A stretch of DNA of 64,000 nucleotides from Macrostomum hystrix (lineage: Eukaryota > Platyhelminthes > Macrostomidae), in NCBI GenBank assembly GCA_950097015.1, contig CATNEN010000038.1, positions 9,434,001 through 9,498,000 on the forward strand. The letters are read 5' to 3'. This document shows positions 11,601 to 22,493 of this stretch, piece by piece. A program made the position numbers and the translations under genes. The notes under the pieces were generated by a model, which made no database searches, had not been told where the DNA came from, and saw only the letters and a list, made by a program, of their open reading frames with translations. Numbering within the stretch: position 1 is the first letter of the stretch; each line of letters opens with the position of its first letter.

Positions 11601-14600
11601 TGACTTTTCGCCATCTCCCGCAGGCCAGGCCTCTTGAAGAGCTGTCCGATGCGGTGCATCTGCGCCTGGACGAGATGGCCCAGGCCTGCCTGGACCGGGC
11701 CCGGCAGGACGCTCTGCTGGCGCCTCAGCTGGCGGACTTCAACATCCAGTGAGTCAATTTAAGTCCTCACTCTAACGAAATAGTATTTTGCTTTCCTTAG
11801 ATGACGAATCTTATGGGCTATACGTATGTCTAGCAATTTGATTTTCGCTACATGCTACGTACACTACTGCCTATTTTAACTATCATAGTATTCATGTAAT
11901 GCAAGTAAACAACCGTTTAGGGATATTATAAGGGGGCTGATTAGCAGATTTTTGTGATTTAAATAGTTATTGGGTATTTCCGAGGCGAGGACACAATGTG
12001 AGTCCTTGAGCAGTACTTTTAATTCCGAATCGCTTAAGTTGTCTAGAAATTTTAATGTACTCAGTCCATGGACGAACAGTTATACTTGGTGTTTAATAAT
12101 AAAAATAAAAATATTTGCTCACACCTGCAATAATAAGGTCAGATGTGCAGCCGACAGCACAACCGCAGCTGTTGCGCGGCGCATCTGAAGGCTGCATACG
12201 GCTGTTTAGTCCATGGACTGGGGAGACACCACACCCACCCACAATTCCAATCAACAGCTTGGTAAACTGAAGCAGTTCAAAGTGTTAAGTAGTGTCTTGC
12301 TAAAGGACACAAATTGTTCCAGTAGAGTCCGAAATCGAACCCCTGACCTTCAAGTCGTGAGTTCAATGCCCTAACCAGTAGGCTACAAGCCCCTTATTTA
12401 TTGGTGTTTAAATGCACTACAAAATTGCCGTGGCTGTTCCACTGACTGTACAGGTCTGGCCCTATCTTCTAATTAGATGACGAGTCACTCAGATATAGGC
12501 TACTCTCGCCCGATACTCAACAACCTTCGAAGGCCGGGCAGTCCGCACTCGCAATGTCCGAACGATCAGGAGCTGCCCGCCTCTCGTTGGGAGCCGGCCG
12601 CGTCGGTCTCGCTGGCCCGGCACATCCTGGAGACCCTGGCCGAGCGGTACAACTTTTACCACACCCTGCAGCTGGACGAATTCGATGAAAATTCCTACAT
12701 AGATCGAGCCCTGTTCAGTGGCGCCGGCTTGCCCATTGTGAAGGTGGCGATCTTCTGCGGTCTGGCCGCCCGCCTGGGACTGGCCGTGCGGCCTGTGAAC
12801 GTGCCCGACCACTTTATGTGCCGCCTGGTGCTGCAGCCTGGCGAAGATCCACTCAGCAGCAGCCTGCTGGTTGACGCTGCCAACCTTACTCTGCGCACCG
12901 TGTCAGATCGGTAAGCTTCTGACTGCCTGTGTGGGACCGGGAATTTTGGGGATCTAACTCTTCGCTGCTGCGACAAAATTGCTGTGGAGTTCATCCCACT
13001 AGTGGGATCTTTCTATATAGGGATCTAATAATAAAAATTGCAGAAGGGCTGCAGGCAGTGGCACATAATTTAGTGACACTAGACCCGCAGCCAGCGAGGA
13101 GGCAATTCTGCCCATTTCGCTGACTCCTGAGCACACACGCACACAGATCTGTACGCAGGCACACGCTCACACAGGTGTGTACATCTGCCCCGACTTTCTT
13201 ATCGCCAGGCAATGTACACTTAACTGTGCCTTGGAGGTTGCCCCTCAAGGGCGTAAATTGCACGACTAGCCCCAAGCCTTCTCTCCTCGGCTCCGCCACA
13301 AAAAATGTGGCCTCGCCGCGGAATCGAGCCTAGGGACCTTGGTGCGAGAGGCAAACGCAATAACCGCTCTGCCACCGACCTCCCGTAAAGGGATTGTTAT
13401 TTCACAATGAAGGCTGTCTGCCCCAATTTGTATTTTGCCCTTATTGAGATGTCAGGAAATTATCTCGCACCTCAAGATCTCCGTGGGATTTTTCCCCCAC
13501 TTTTGGGTTCTTTAATGACATTTTCCCTTCCCCGGGCCTATCCGTTGGACTTTTTTGGTATCTATGCTGCTCTTTATTCCAATGGTGGGATATTTTCCTA
13601 TCGCCCTCCCTCAGCCGCCTGCTGGAGTCATTCGGTGTCCACCGTCCGCACTCGGGCCGCATGACTCTGCGCCGCATGGCCCTGAACCTCCTCATCGGCG
13701 TGCCGGACGAGCAGCGAGACCTCCTGGCGCGTCGACGACCTCGCGGCCTCGACTACAATGAGTTGCACGCCCTGCTTGTCGTGCTCTTCCCAGAGGAGGA
13801 AGGCGTGCTCAACCTGCAGCGGCACACTGAGCACCTGCTGCAGCCCGGCCTGGGGCAGGTGGGGCTGTCTTTACAGCTGAACCATTGCTGTGTCACTCCT
13901 GAGTACTGCTGTACCATTGCTGTGTCACTCCTGAGTACTGCTGTACCATTGCTGTGTCACTCCTAAATACTGCTGTACCATTGCTGTGTCACTCCTAAAT
14001 ACTGCTGTACCATTGCGGTATCACTTCTGAGCCACGGCTTATCTACCCAATATTCCATGTTTTATCTACCCCATCTTCCATGACCTATCTAACCCATCGT
14101 CCATGGCTACATTGCTGTTACTCTAATGCATTGGTATAGGAGTGGTCATTGCCCACTGTTTAGAGCTTTTGACTTCTGACCGAGTGGACGGGAGTTCGAT
14201 TCTTAGCCCAAGGAAAAAAGATGAGTCCTTTGAGCAGGACACTTAATTCCCTGTTGCTTCAATTAGTTCGTCCAGCTGATAAATGAATGCCTGCATGAGC
14301 TGGGTGGATATTGTGGCTCCACAGCTGCGGCTGTGCCACTGTCTGTACACCTCACTCAGCTGGGTTTGGTGTGCTCTCTATTCTATATGTTTTGGAATGG
14401 CCGCCCGCAGTCGCAGCTGATGGCCATAGACTATGCCTACACCGCTCAGCTGCGCCAGTTCTGCGCCCTGACCGCCCAGTCTTCGGCTGCGTCGGCTGCG
14501 GCTGAGCCGGCCTACGCCGCCGCCCTCGAACGCATCGAGGCAGCCTGCAGCGCCGCAATGGTTGACGCCCTTCAGGCCAGGCTGCGGACTCGCCCGACCG

Positions 14601-15999
14601 CCGCTGAAGCAGTCAGTGGTTCGAATCCGGTGGTCTATCCGATCGGCGCTGTATTTCGCCATCGCAGGTTCGGCTACACCGGAGTTGTGCGCGGCTGGGA
14701 CCCCGCATGTCTGGCCGCTGAGCAGTGGATCCAGACCATGGGTGTGGACCGTCTGCCCAGGGGCCGCCACCAGCCCTTCTACCGGGTGTTGGTTGAGGAC
14801 GGCAGCGAGCGGTGAGTAGCTTTGGAGAAATGAGAAATTCAGACTGGCTGGCCATGTGGCTACCGGTTGATGGAATTTGAGATGGTAAAGTTGAATATGG
14901 AATTAATCTAAGTGATTTTGGTATATTTTATGGAACATGGGGAGAGACGATGTGAATTAGGACGATTTGATTCGATATGGGAAAATTTGATTGGGTATCG
15001 GACTAGATTTGACGAGATATGGGATTATTAGAGAGAAATGGGATATATTTTCGGCAATGGGAAGATTAGATTAAATTTTGAAATATTATAAATATTGATG
15101 GGTGTATGGAGGCTTTGATGGGATATGGGGAAATTGATTGGGTGTAGAAAAATGATCACTTACGCTGCTGAACGGAGACTCGTTAAACGAATTACTTCCT
15201 AAGCTGTAGGAAACTCCAATTCATGAGCATCCTGCTCAACAGACCTGTTGCCCGAATGAAGTCCAATGCCGACGCGGTCTGATTTTTGGGCTTGCATGGG
15301 TCGTATTTATAGCCGTTTTGGACCCCTCCCAGCCAGCCGGCGCACGCCATTGGTCGGCGCTCTGGCGCCTTCTCATTGGCTGCAAGGATTTTAGCAGGCG
15401 GAAAAGCCGTGGGCGTGCCAGAACTGCCATGGAAAAACCATGGAAATACCGACCAACAGTTCCGATACAGACACCTCAAGATTACAAACTAACTAGCTAA
15501 TTAACTAACGGAGCCTGATCTAGACCAAACAGCGGCGATTACTAACTAGTCAATAAGTGGGAACTAGATGCTGATAAGCTTAGTAACTAATGACTCACTT
15601 GAATCAAATGCGGGAATATTTTATGGGGTATGGTAAGCTCTTATTGGATGAGGGGTATGAAATATTGTATGAAATATGAGGATTTAATAGAGGAACAGAA
15701 TTTTGTGGTGAACTTTCAGCTACGTAGCCGAGGAGAACATCGACCTGATGACGGACTCTCCGGAGCACCGCTTCTCGCCCGTCACGCACTCGGAGGTTGG
15801 AAAATTCTTCGTTAGGCGCCACAATCTGGGCTGCGCCTACCTACCGCACCGGAGCCTGAGCGACCGCTACCCTCAGGACGCTGAACTGCTGCAGAGCATC
15901 GTCAGAGATCGGGAGGCTGTGGTGACTGCTACTGCTGCTACTGCTGCTGCTGCTGCTTTAGCAAGCGAAGAAGATGTACTGATGGCTGAATCTATTTGA
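8602..15999 (+). CDS. FBXO21: F-box only protein 21, 6 recognised exons
   Basis: Exons are 8602-9315, 11624-11748, 12542-12910, 13615-13858, 14411-14811 and 15720-15999; phases agree throughout, giving about 710 residues. The F-box begins LLDLPSLALGQILLRL. The third exon holds the SirB1/transglutaminase-like domain (LGLAVRPVNVPDHF, compare the vertebrate LGVPLEPVNFPSHF). The fifth holds the YccV/hemimethylated-DNA-binding-like domain (HRRFGYTGVVRGWDP, GRHQPFYRVLVEDGS). The last continues it (YVAEENI...RYPQDAELL) and ends in an Ala-rich tail. FBXO21 is a substrate receptor of SCF (SKP1-CUL1) ubiquitin ligases. The true start is uncertain: residues before the F-box look non-coding, so an upstream exon is likely. 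The third exon could instead begin at 12533. A likely AATAAA signal lies at 16715. Confidence 0.88.
9691..10308. mobile_element. hAT-type MITE with internal minisatellite
   Basis: Terminal inverted repeats caggggtcggcaaact (9691) and its complement (ending 10308) are flanked by a perfect 8-bp duplication, atctaaac (9683-9690 and 10309-10316). These are hallmarks of hAT transposition. The subterminal parts are rich in ggcccg. The interior (about 9770-10205) is an array of 16-bp units alternating between ctctcccgtgtcttat and ctctccattgtctcgt types. There is no transposase. It lies in FBXO21 intron 1. Confidence 0.93.
10625..11475. repeat. 28-bp minisatellite with higher-order duplication
   Basis: The basic unit is about 28 bp (aatcttccgc aatcaaac ttcggcaggt). 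Truncated units of about 16-19 bp are interspersed. A block starting at tacgagtaatc (10664) recurs at 10852, giving a higher-order period of 188 bp. It is entirely inside FBXO21 intron 1. Confidence 0.9.
12128..12394 (-). mobile_element. tRNA-derived SINE, family B
   Basis: Minus-strand family B copy in FBXO21 intron 2, ending about 140 bp before the third exon. The body motifs cagccgacagcacaaccg, gtccatggactg and gtgtcttgctaaaggac are all present, and the tRNA-like head lies at 12325-12394. Confidence 0.85.
13027..13386 (-). mobile_element. tRNA-derived SINE, family A, near full length
   Basis: Read on the minus strand, the head with A-box tggcagagcgg lies at the right end (about 13360-13386). 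The body carries the shared blocks (gcctcgccgcggaatcgag in the plus-strand view, cacacaggtgtgtacatctg). The A/T-rich trinucleotide tail is at 13027. It sits in FBXO21 intron 3. Confidence 0.88.
13880..14020. repeat. Short tandem repeat, about 35-bp unit
   Basis: About four copies of a unit containing ctgctgtaccattgctgtgt and cactcct. It lies directly after the fourth FBXO21 exon, in the intron. Confidence 0.7.
14145..14400 (+). mobile_element. Degenerate SINE, family B-like
   Basis: A diverged tRNA-like head (gggagttcgattc B-box near 14190) is followed by family B-like text (gcaggacacttaattccctgttgcttc, agctgcggctgtgc). It abuts the acceptor of the fifth FBXO21 exon at 14410, so the branch/polypyrimidine region may derive from the SINE. 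Confidence 0.6.
15164..15380 (-). promoter_or_regulatory. Candidate antisense promoter and 5' exon in FBXO21 intron 5
   Basis: On the minus strand there are two CCAAT boxes (plus-strand attgg at 15375-15379 and 15349-15353), then a TATAAATA box (15304-15311) at spacing typical of animal core promoters. Downstream there is a candidate 5' exon ending in a GTAAGT donor (15158-15163). No matching coding exon was found downstream, so this may be a retroelement LTR or the 5' end of a non-coding transcript. Confidence 0.4.
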
Positions 16000-16059
16000 C
16001 CGATGCCGCTTGCTCTACCTAATACGGTTATGAATTGTATTCACGATTAGAGACACCTG

Positions 16060-16555
16060 ATGAGGCTGAGATCTCAGGTGGGTGAGAGATAAGGCTGAGA
16101 TCTCAGGTGGTTGGGTGAGAGATGAGGCTGAGATCTCAGGTGGTTGGGTGAGAGATGAGGCTGAGATCTCAGGTGGTTGGGTAAGAGATGAGGCTGAGAT
16201 CTCAGGTGGTTGGGTGAGAGATGAGGCTGAGATCTCAGGTGGTTGGGTAAGAGATGAGGCTGAGATCTCAGGTGGTTGGGTGAGAGATGAGGCTGAGATC
16301 TCAGGTGGTTGGGTAAGAGATGAGGCTGAGATCTCAGGTGGTTGGGTGAGAGATGAGGCTGAGATCTCAGGTGGTTGGGTAAGAGATGAGGCTGAGATCT
16401 CAGGTGGTTGGGTGAGAGATGAGGCTGAGATCTCAGGTGGTTGGGTGAGAGATGAGGCTGAGATCTCAGGTGGTTGGGTGAGAGATGAGGCTGAGATCTC
16501 AGGTGGTTGGGTGAGAGATGAGGCTGAGATCTCAGGTGGTTGGGTGAGAGATGAT
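16060..16555. repeat. 33-bp minisatellite, about 14 copies, in FBXO21 3' region
   Basis: The unit is 33 bp, containing gagatctcaggtggttgg and gagatgaggct, and copies differ mainly at ggtgagag or ggtaagag. Because 33 is a multiple of 3 the array stays open as an 11-residue repeat, but it begins after the FBXO21 stop codon (15999). It ends before a candidate AATAAA signal (16715), so it probably lies in the 3' UTR. Confidence 0.9.
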
Positions 16556-16559
16556 GAGT

Positions 16560-17096
16560 TACACTATCGCATAGTCATCGCTTTCATTCTGTAATTAGTA
16601 TTTTATTCTGATATCACTAAATTTACTTCTGTATATTTACTCGATGTCTATGACACAAGAAGCAAATGTTCTTATTGTCACAATCAGTGCAAGTTATTCA
16701 ATATTTTTTTGCGCAATAAAAATACAACGCATGTTTACGGCCTTTTATCAGGCTCATTCGTTGATAGAAAATTGCAAATACATTAAGAAAAAGAATTGAA
16801 TCCAGATTTATATATTGGAGCTCTGTACAACAGTTAAATAGGGTTCTTTAGAGAGTTAACCATAATGAGGTCACCGAGGCACATATAGCGCGCTCAATAA
16901 AAATATCCCTGATGCGATAACGCGGAAATGCCTATCTCTGGTTGTTACCGTAGGTACTTGGGGCTTATAGCTAATAAGTATTAAATGTAACACATTTAGG
17001 TAGAACCTCTTTTGACAGCAATTTACTATAGAAAAACGTCCCTGACATCCCTGATGCATAATCTGGCGTTTTAGAGCCATCAGTAGCTTCAGGTAG
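16560..17096. other. Convergent intergenic region with poly(A) signal
   Basis: AT-rich spacer between the convergent FBXO21 (+) and death-domain (-) genes. It contains AATAAA at 16715-16720, suitable for FBXO21. Nothing else is recognised. Confidence 0.5.
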
Positions 17097-19260
17097 CTAA
17101 TCATCGCCTCTGACCACCAGGTACTTCAGGTCGAAGCCGAGGTCCTCGGTTGACGTCTCCACGTCTCGCCCGGGTGTCGGGATTTTAATCCGAGCGATGG
17201 GCTTCACTGCGGGGCAGGTTATTTAGTGGTAAACAAATATACTCGCATTTGGAAATTGCATAAATTAGCTCTGAAACATTGCCTTTGCTTCTAGAGTGGA
17301 TTTGATCAATGCCAGCATGGTTTCGGGGAATGTCAGCCTGGATTTATCGAAATGCAGCATGGATTGAGGTAATGTAAGCTTATACGAGTATATTTGTGGA
17401 ATTTCAGCTTGGATTTAGGGGAATGTCAGCTTATGGATTTGAGGTAATTTTAGCTTGGATTTGAGGGGAATGTCAGCTTATGGATTTGAGGGAATTTTAG
17501 CTTGGATTTGAGGGGAATGTCAGCTTAAGGATTTGAGGTAATTTTAGCTTGGATTTGGGGGAATGTCAGCTTATGGATTTGAGGGGAATGTCAGCTTATA
17601 GATTTGAGGGAATGTCAGCTTATGGATTTGAGGGATTGTCAGCTTATGGATTTGAGGGAATGTCAGCTTATGGATTTGAGGGATTGTCAGCTTATGGATT
17701 TGAGGGATTGTCAGCTTATGGATTTGAGGGAATGTCAGCTTATGAATTTGAGGTAATTTTAGCTTGGATTTGGGGGGATGTCAGCTTATGGATTTGAGGG
17801 AATGTCAGCTTATGGATTTGAGGGAATGTCAGCTTATGAATTTGAGGTAATTTTAGCTTGGATTTGGGGGAATGTCAGCTTATGGATTTGAGGGAATTTT
17901 AGCTTGGATTTGGGGGAATGTCAGCTTATGGATTTGAGGGATTGTCAGCTTATGGATTTGAGGGATTGTCAGCTTATGGATTTGAGGGAATGTCAGCTTA
18001 TGAATTTGAGGGAATTTTAGCTTGGATTTGGGGGGATGTCAGCTTATGGATTTGAGGGAATGTCAGCTTATGGATTTGAGGGAATGTCAGCTTATGAATT
18101 TGAGGTAATTTTAGCTTGGATTTGGGGGAATGTCAGCTTATGGATTTGAGGTAATTTTAGCTTGGATTTGGGGGAATGTCAGCTTATGGATTTGAGGGAA
18201 TTTTAGCTTGGATTTGGGGGAATGTCAGCTTATGGATTTGAGGGAATGTCAGCTTATGGATTTGAGGGAATATTAGCTTGGATTTGAGGGAATTTTAGCT
18301 TGGATTTGAGGGAATTTTAGCTTGGATTTGAGGGAATTTTAGCTTGGATTTGAGGGAATTTTAGCTTGGATTTGGGGGAATGCCAGCATGGATTTGGGGT
18401 AATGTTGGTTGTTGGTACCGTAAGCTGCCCTCAGCCCAGCTGCTCACCATAGGGCTGAATCATCAGCGCCTCTTCAATGAGCTTCGCCCGCACCAGTTCA
18501 ATGTAGAGCGCCTTGACTCCGCCGCGACGGCAGCTCCAGTCTTGGAGGAGGCTGCGAGAGAATGACAAGCCGTGGCGCTCGAACTGACGGAATTGAGATC
18601 GCTCGTAGCCTAGGGCGCGGGCTGATTGGGTGGGTAAGGGTGTTTTAGGCTCTCTTGTAACAGCTCGCAGCTGCAGCGGGGGCTACTGCAGTGCATGAAT
18701 AGACACTAAATAGTAATGATGTACAGCCGAAAGCACGGCTAAGGCTGCACACGGCTGTTCAGTCCATGGACGCCACAGCCACCCTCAATTACCCCAGCTA
18801 ATACACAGAATTAAGTGTCTTGCTAATTAAAGGACATCAATTGTTCTAGTCAATTCAGGAGTCGAGCTACCGACCTCCATGTCGCGACTCTAACCACTGC
18901 GCTACAACCCGCAACTAATTAGTTTAGCACACTAATTAGACACAAGGGCACTATAGTCATTAATATGAAAGATAAAGTATAAAATATGATAATTAAAGAA
19001 TGGAGGTTTTGCAACCGCCTCTTGCACCAGGTTCCTGAGCTCGAATCTGGATACGAACCCAGAGCCGCTGGTGCAAGAGTAGTGAGTATATGACTGAGGT
19101 GTATGTCCTGACAGCTGGCAGACTCACCTAGTTTATCCTTCTTGTCCTCGCTGTCCAAAGACTTGCACAGCTTGTTCATTAGGTTCAGTGGTATCTCATG
19201 GATCTGCTCAGGGTACGGGTTGCCGTACAGGCTCATGTTGCGGCAGGTAACGCTGGACAT
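17097..19260 (-). CDS. Death-domain adaptor protein, MyD88/IRAK-like, 3 exons
   Basis: Minus-strand exons are 19128-19260, 18448-18621 and 17097-17206, joined in phase 1 with GT-AG signals, giving 138 residues. The death domain spans about residues 22-104 and crosses all three exons: LMNKLCKSLD (helix 1), DKLARALGY with RQFE (helices 2-3), then SRSLLQDWSCRRGGVKALY and AKLIEEALMI (helices 4-6). The LLxxW block and the -LARALGYE- block are typical of MyD88, IRAK and Pelle death domains. After the domain only a short tail follows (ends YLVVRGDD). No TIR or kinase domain is present, and none is seen downstream to 16000. Such proteins work through death-domain oligomerisation in innate immune signalling. 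Intron 2 is filled by a minisatellite. A further exon via a weak donor near the end cannot be excluded. Confidence 0.72.
17290..18410. repeat. About 24-bp minisatellite inside an intron
   Basis: More than 40 imperfect units of the type ggaatgtcagcttatggatt followed by tgag, alternating with ggaattttagcttggattt variants. It fills most of intron 2 of the death-domain gene. Confidence 0.9.
18708..18912 (-). mobile_element. tRNA-derived SINE, family B, truncated
   Basis: A shortened family B copy with body motifs cagccgaaagcacggc, gtccatgga and aattaagtgtcttgcta. It lies in intron 1 of the death-domain gene. A fragment of a family A head follows at about 19005-19085, with inverted cttgcaccag and ctggtgcaag motifs. 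Confidence 0.75.
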
Positions 19261-19990
19261 GACTGTCTCTCGATGAGAAGCTGCAGTGGTCGTTCCGTTT
19301 GTTTTGTTTTCGTTCGGCTTAGTTCACTGTATTACACGGCCCTTTATATTAATCTTGCTGCGAGTGCTGGTTTCAGAGGCAGGCGCGACTGCAGCAGCGT
19401 GTATTGCAGACTTTCATTTAGTTACTTGCCTCTTTACTTTACTTTTGTTTAATTCCATTATTCGCCGCTGGACGAAAAGTGCCTTCACGCAAGGCTTTTA
19501 ATAGTTAGCAGCTGCCCCCCACTGCTTGTCCATCTGAAACTACACCAATAGCTCCGCTGAGCTGCAATTATTCCATTTGGCTGTCCTAAGAAAACTATAC
19601 TTGACAGGCTGGGTGACTCAAGAAACCCCGCCTCGACCAAAGAAGTAAGTTCTAGAATTGCTGATGCTTTCAGATAGGTTCTTTCCTTTTTTGTCTATCC
19701 GCTGCTGTAGCTGCCGCAGGTTGGCGAGCAAACAGCCCTCTAAAATAGACAAATAGGTGTGTTTAAATGCGTATATACGTCACAATGCGAGTCCAGTTCA
19801 AGCCTCTACAAGTGCATTGTGCTGCTTCTTATCAGTTTCTGTTGTTTTGTGTTTGTTCTGTTTTCTCTGTTCTCAATGTATCAATATATTCTGTTGATAT
19901 ATTCTGTCTTCAAGTCTTACATAAATATCAAATAAATTCAGATATTGAATTAAATGCTCGAGTGCAAACAAATTGTACACATTCAAGCTA
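19261..19990. other. Upstream region of the death-domain gene
   Basis: Holds the presumed promoter and 5' UTR of the minus-strand adaptor gene. No distinctive TATA box, repeat or coding frame is recognised. Confidence 0.4.
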
Positions 19991-19994
19991 CAAT

Positions 19995-21175
19995 TAGCCT
20001 AGAATTAGTCTAGATTTAGGCTAGAATTAGGCTAGAATTGATCTAGAATTAGGCTAGAATTGATCTAGGATTAGACTAGAATTAGTCTAGATTTAGGATA
20101 GAATTAGGATAGAATTGATCTAGAATTGATCTAGAATTAGGCTAGAATTGGCTAGAATTAGGCTAGAATTATTCTAGGATTAGTCTAGACTTAGGCTAGA
20201 ATTAGGTTAGAATTTATCTAGAATTAGGCTAGAATTAGGCTAGAATTAGTCTAGGATTAGTCTAGAATTAGGCTAGAATTTATCTAGAATTAGTCTAGAA
20301 TTAGTCTAGATTTAGGCTAGAATTAGTCTAGAATTAGTCTAGAATTAGTCTAGATTTAGGCTAGAATTTATCTAGAATTAGTCTAGAATTAGTCTAGATT
20401 TAGGCTAGAATTAGTCTAGAATTAGTCTAGAATTAGTCTAGATTTAGTCTAGAATTAGTCTAGAATTAGGCTAGAATTTATCTAGAATTAGTCTAGAATT
20501 AGTCTAGATTTAGGCTAGAATTAGTCTAGAATTAGTCTAGATTTAGTCTAGATTTAGTCTAGAATTAGTCTAGATTTAGGCTAGAATTAGTCTAGATTTA
20601 GTCTAGAATTAGTCTAGATTTAGGCTAGAATTAGTCTAGAATTAGTCTAGATTTAGTCTAGATTTAGTCTAGAATTAGTCTAGATTTAGGCTAGAATTTA
20701 TCTAGAATTAGTCTAGAATTAGTCTAGATTTAGGCTAGAATTAGTCTAGAATTAGTCTAGATTTAGGCTAGAATTAGTCTAGAATTAGTCTAGATTTAGT
20801 CTAGATTTAGTCTAGAATTAGTCTAGATTTAGGCTAGAATTAGTCTAGATTTAGTCTAGAATTAGTCTAGATTTAGGCTAGAATTAGTCTAGAATTAGTC
20901 TAGAATTAGTCTAGATTTAGTCTAGAATTAGTCTAGATTTAGGCTAGAATTAGTCTAGAATTAGTCTAGATTTAGGCTAGAATTAGGCTAGAATTAGTCT
21001 AGAATTAGTCTAGATTTAGTCTAGAATTAGTCTAGATTTAGGCTAGAATTAGGCTAGAATTGGCTAGAATTAGTCTAGAATTAGTCTAGATTTAGGCTAG
21101 AATTAGTCTAGAATTAGTCTAGATTTAGGCTAGAATTAGGCTAGAATTGGCTAGAATTAGTCTAGTCTAATTAGT
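19995..21175. repeat. 12-bp CTAG satellite, close to 100 units
   Basis: Almost uninterrupted 12-bp units of the types aattagtctaga, tttaggctaga and aattaggctaga. Each carries a CTAG core, and many form the palindrome TCTAGA. Occasional units are 10 bp. Blocks of units recur in the same order, implying segmental duplication within the array. No coding content. Confidence 0.95.
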
Positions 21176-21566
21176 CTAACTGGATTGTCAATGCTTGCTC
21201 CAAAAGCAAGAGTTGTCAACTGTGAGCCCTTAATTACTAATCATTTCGACAGGAACGGATTTGCTGCGCAAGTTGTTTGGAAGACGTGTTTTAAAGGAAT
21301 TTCTCGGAAATCGAAAGAATGTGTAAGTTTTTCTTCATTAATCCTATTCGAGTTGATGTCTCAAAAAAGTCGTTTTTCTGCACTACCTTTAAGCACAGTG
21401 AAAACAGACAGACACAAGCGGTGGGTTTAGCTCAATTCTAAATTCAGAGCTGCATGTCTGGCCTGCAATAAATATTCAGTATGTGCAGTAAATGAATGAA
21501 TATATTATTCGAAAATGACGGTCTTCTCGGCTTTGTGTGCAGTTATTATTGTTTTCTCTGGATGTT

Positions 21567-22030
21567 CGAGGGGAAGTCAAAAAGTAATGATAATTTTTCT
21601 CTTGCACAAAGCAGAAAATATATTTTGGACCCAGACATTTTTCATTGGCAAAAGTATATTTTTGTTTTTATTTTAATAATTTTTCGTTCTGTTTGGATGT
21701 ACAGATCAACCTTGGCAGAAGAACAAACGCAGTACCCCGTTTCAGCAATGGAAAATTAAAAAATAGAAGTGTGATCCAAGGTGACATTTTTAACGTGCTT
21801 GGGTTGGATGCCGGCTGCTACGACCCGAATCCTCGAGGCTTTACAGAGGGCGGGGATGCTGCTATACCGAATCCCACCGTTTATCGGTGGATCCAGGAGT
21901 TTTAGCCTGGTCGTGAGACCATTGAAGGCGCTGACCGCAGTGGACGACCGAGCACAGCTTCCCATGGAAGTGTGCATTCGATCCTGACAGAAGGATCTGG
22001 GCTTCAGCAAGCTGAGTGCGCTATCTGTAA
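21567..22030 (+). pseudogene. Degraded mariner transposon
   Basis: A mariner-like terminal repeat, cgaggggaagtcaaaaagta, starts at 21567. A transposase remnant lies at about 21879-22025 and reads VYRWIQEF, stop, PGRETIEGADRSGRPSTA. It then jumps directly to a SVHSILTE-like segment, so the intervening helix-turn-helix part is deleted. The in-frame stop, internal deletion and absence of the DD(34)D catalytic region show that it is dead. The match to mariner transposase is from knowledge of the family's VYRW, SGRPST and HxILxE motifs. Confidence 0.8.
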
Positions 22031-22493
22031 ACAACTCAAACTCAAACAACTCAACTTAAAATAAAATGAAAAACTGCCTACTGCCGTGTGTAGCGCAGCG
22101 CGCATGCATCTCCTAGTTTGGTGGCAGTCTTCGAAGAGGTCTAGGCTCTGGTCAGAGAGATGCGGAAAGGCTACAGGCGAGCGGAGAAAGATCTCAGGCA
22201 GGCGCCACCACCCAGTGCTAGTGCAATTACCCAGGGCAATTGCTGCAACTTCCGCTTTAGACAGGACTTTAACCCGCGAATGGTGCCAATGTGGTACTAA
22301 GAACACGAAAGAGAACCGTAGCCATAATCCTACTCGCAATGCACTTTTATTATATATAAAACTGTAACCTACACATTAAGCAACTGACACGCCCATTCTG
22401 TGTGAGTGAAGAAAATCTGTGGTGTGGAGAGATTGAGCAGAACAACTGGCTAAGTGATGATGCAAGCGGTGAAACACGATGATGCAATCACTC
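22031..22493. other. No gene seen
   Basis: Unassigned sequence between the dead mariner and the K-rich exon. It contains a plus-strand tttatt (AATAAA on the minus strand) near 22347, suitably placed for a minus-strand transcript ending here. Confidence 0.35.

Noticed and set aside
16082-16594. A 170-residue frame made of an 11-residue repeat
   Set aside because: It lies after the FBXO21 stop codon inside a 33-bp minisatellite, upstream of that gene's likely poly(A) signal. No independent promoter or signal sequence.
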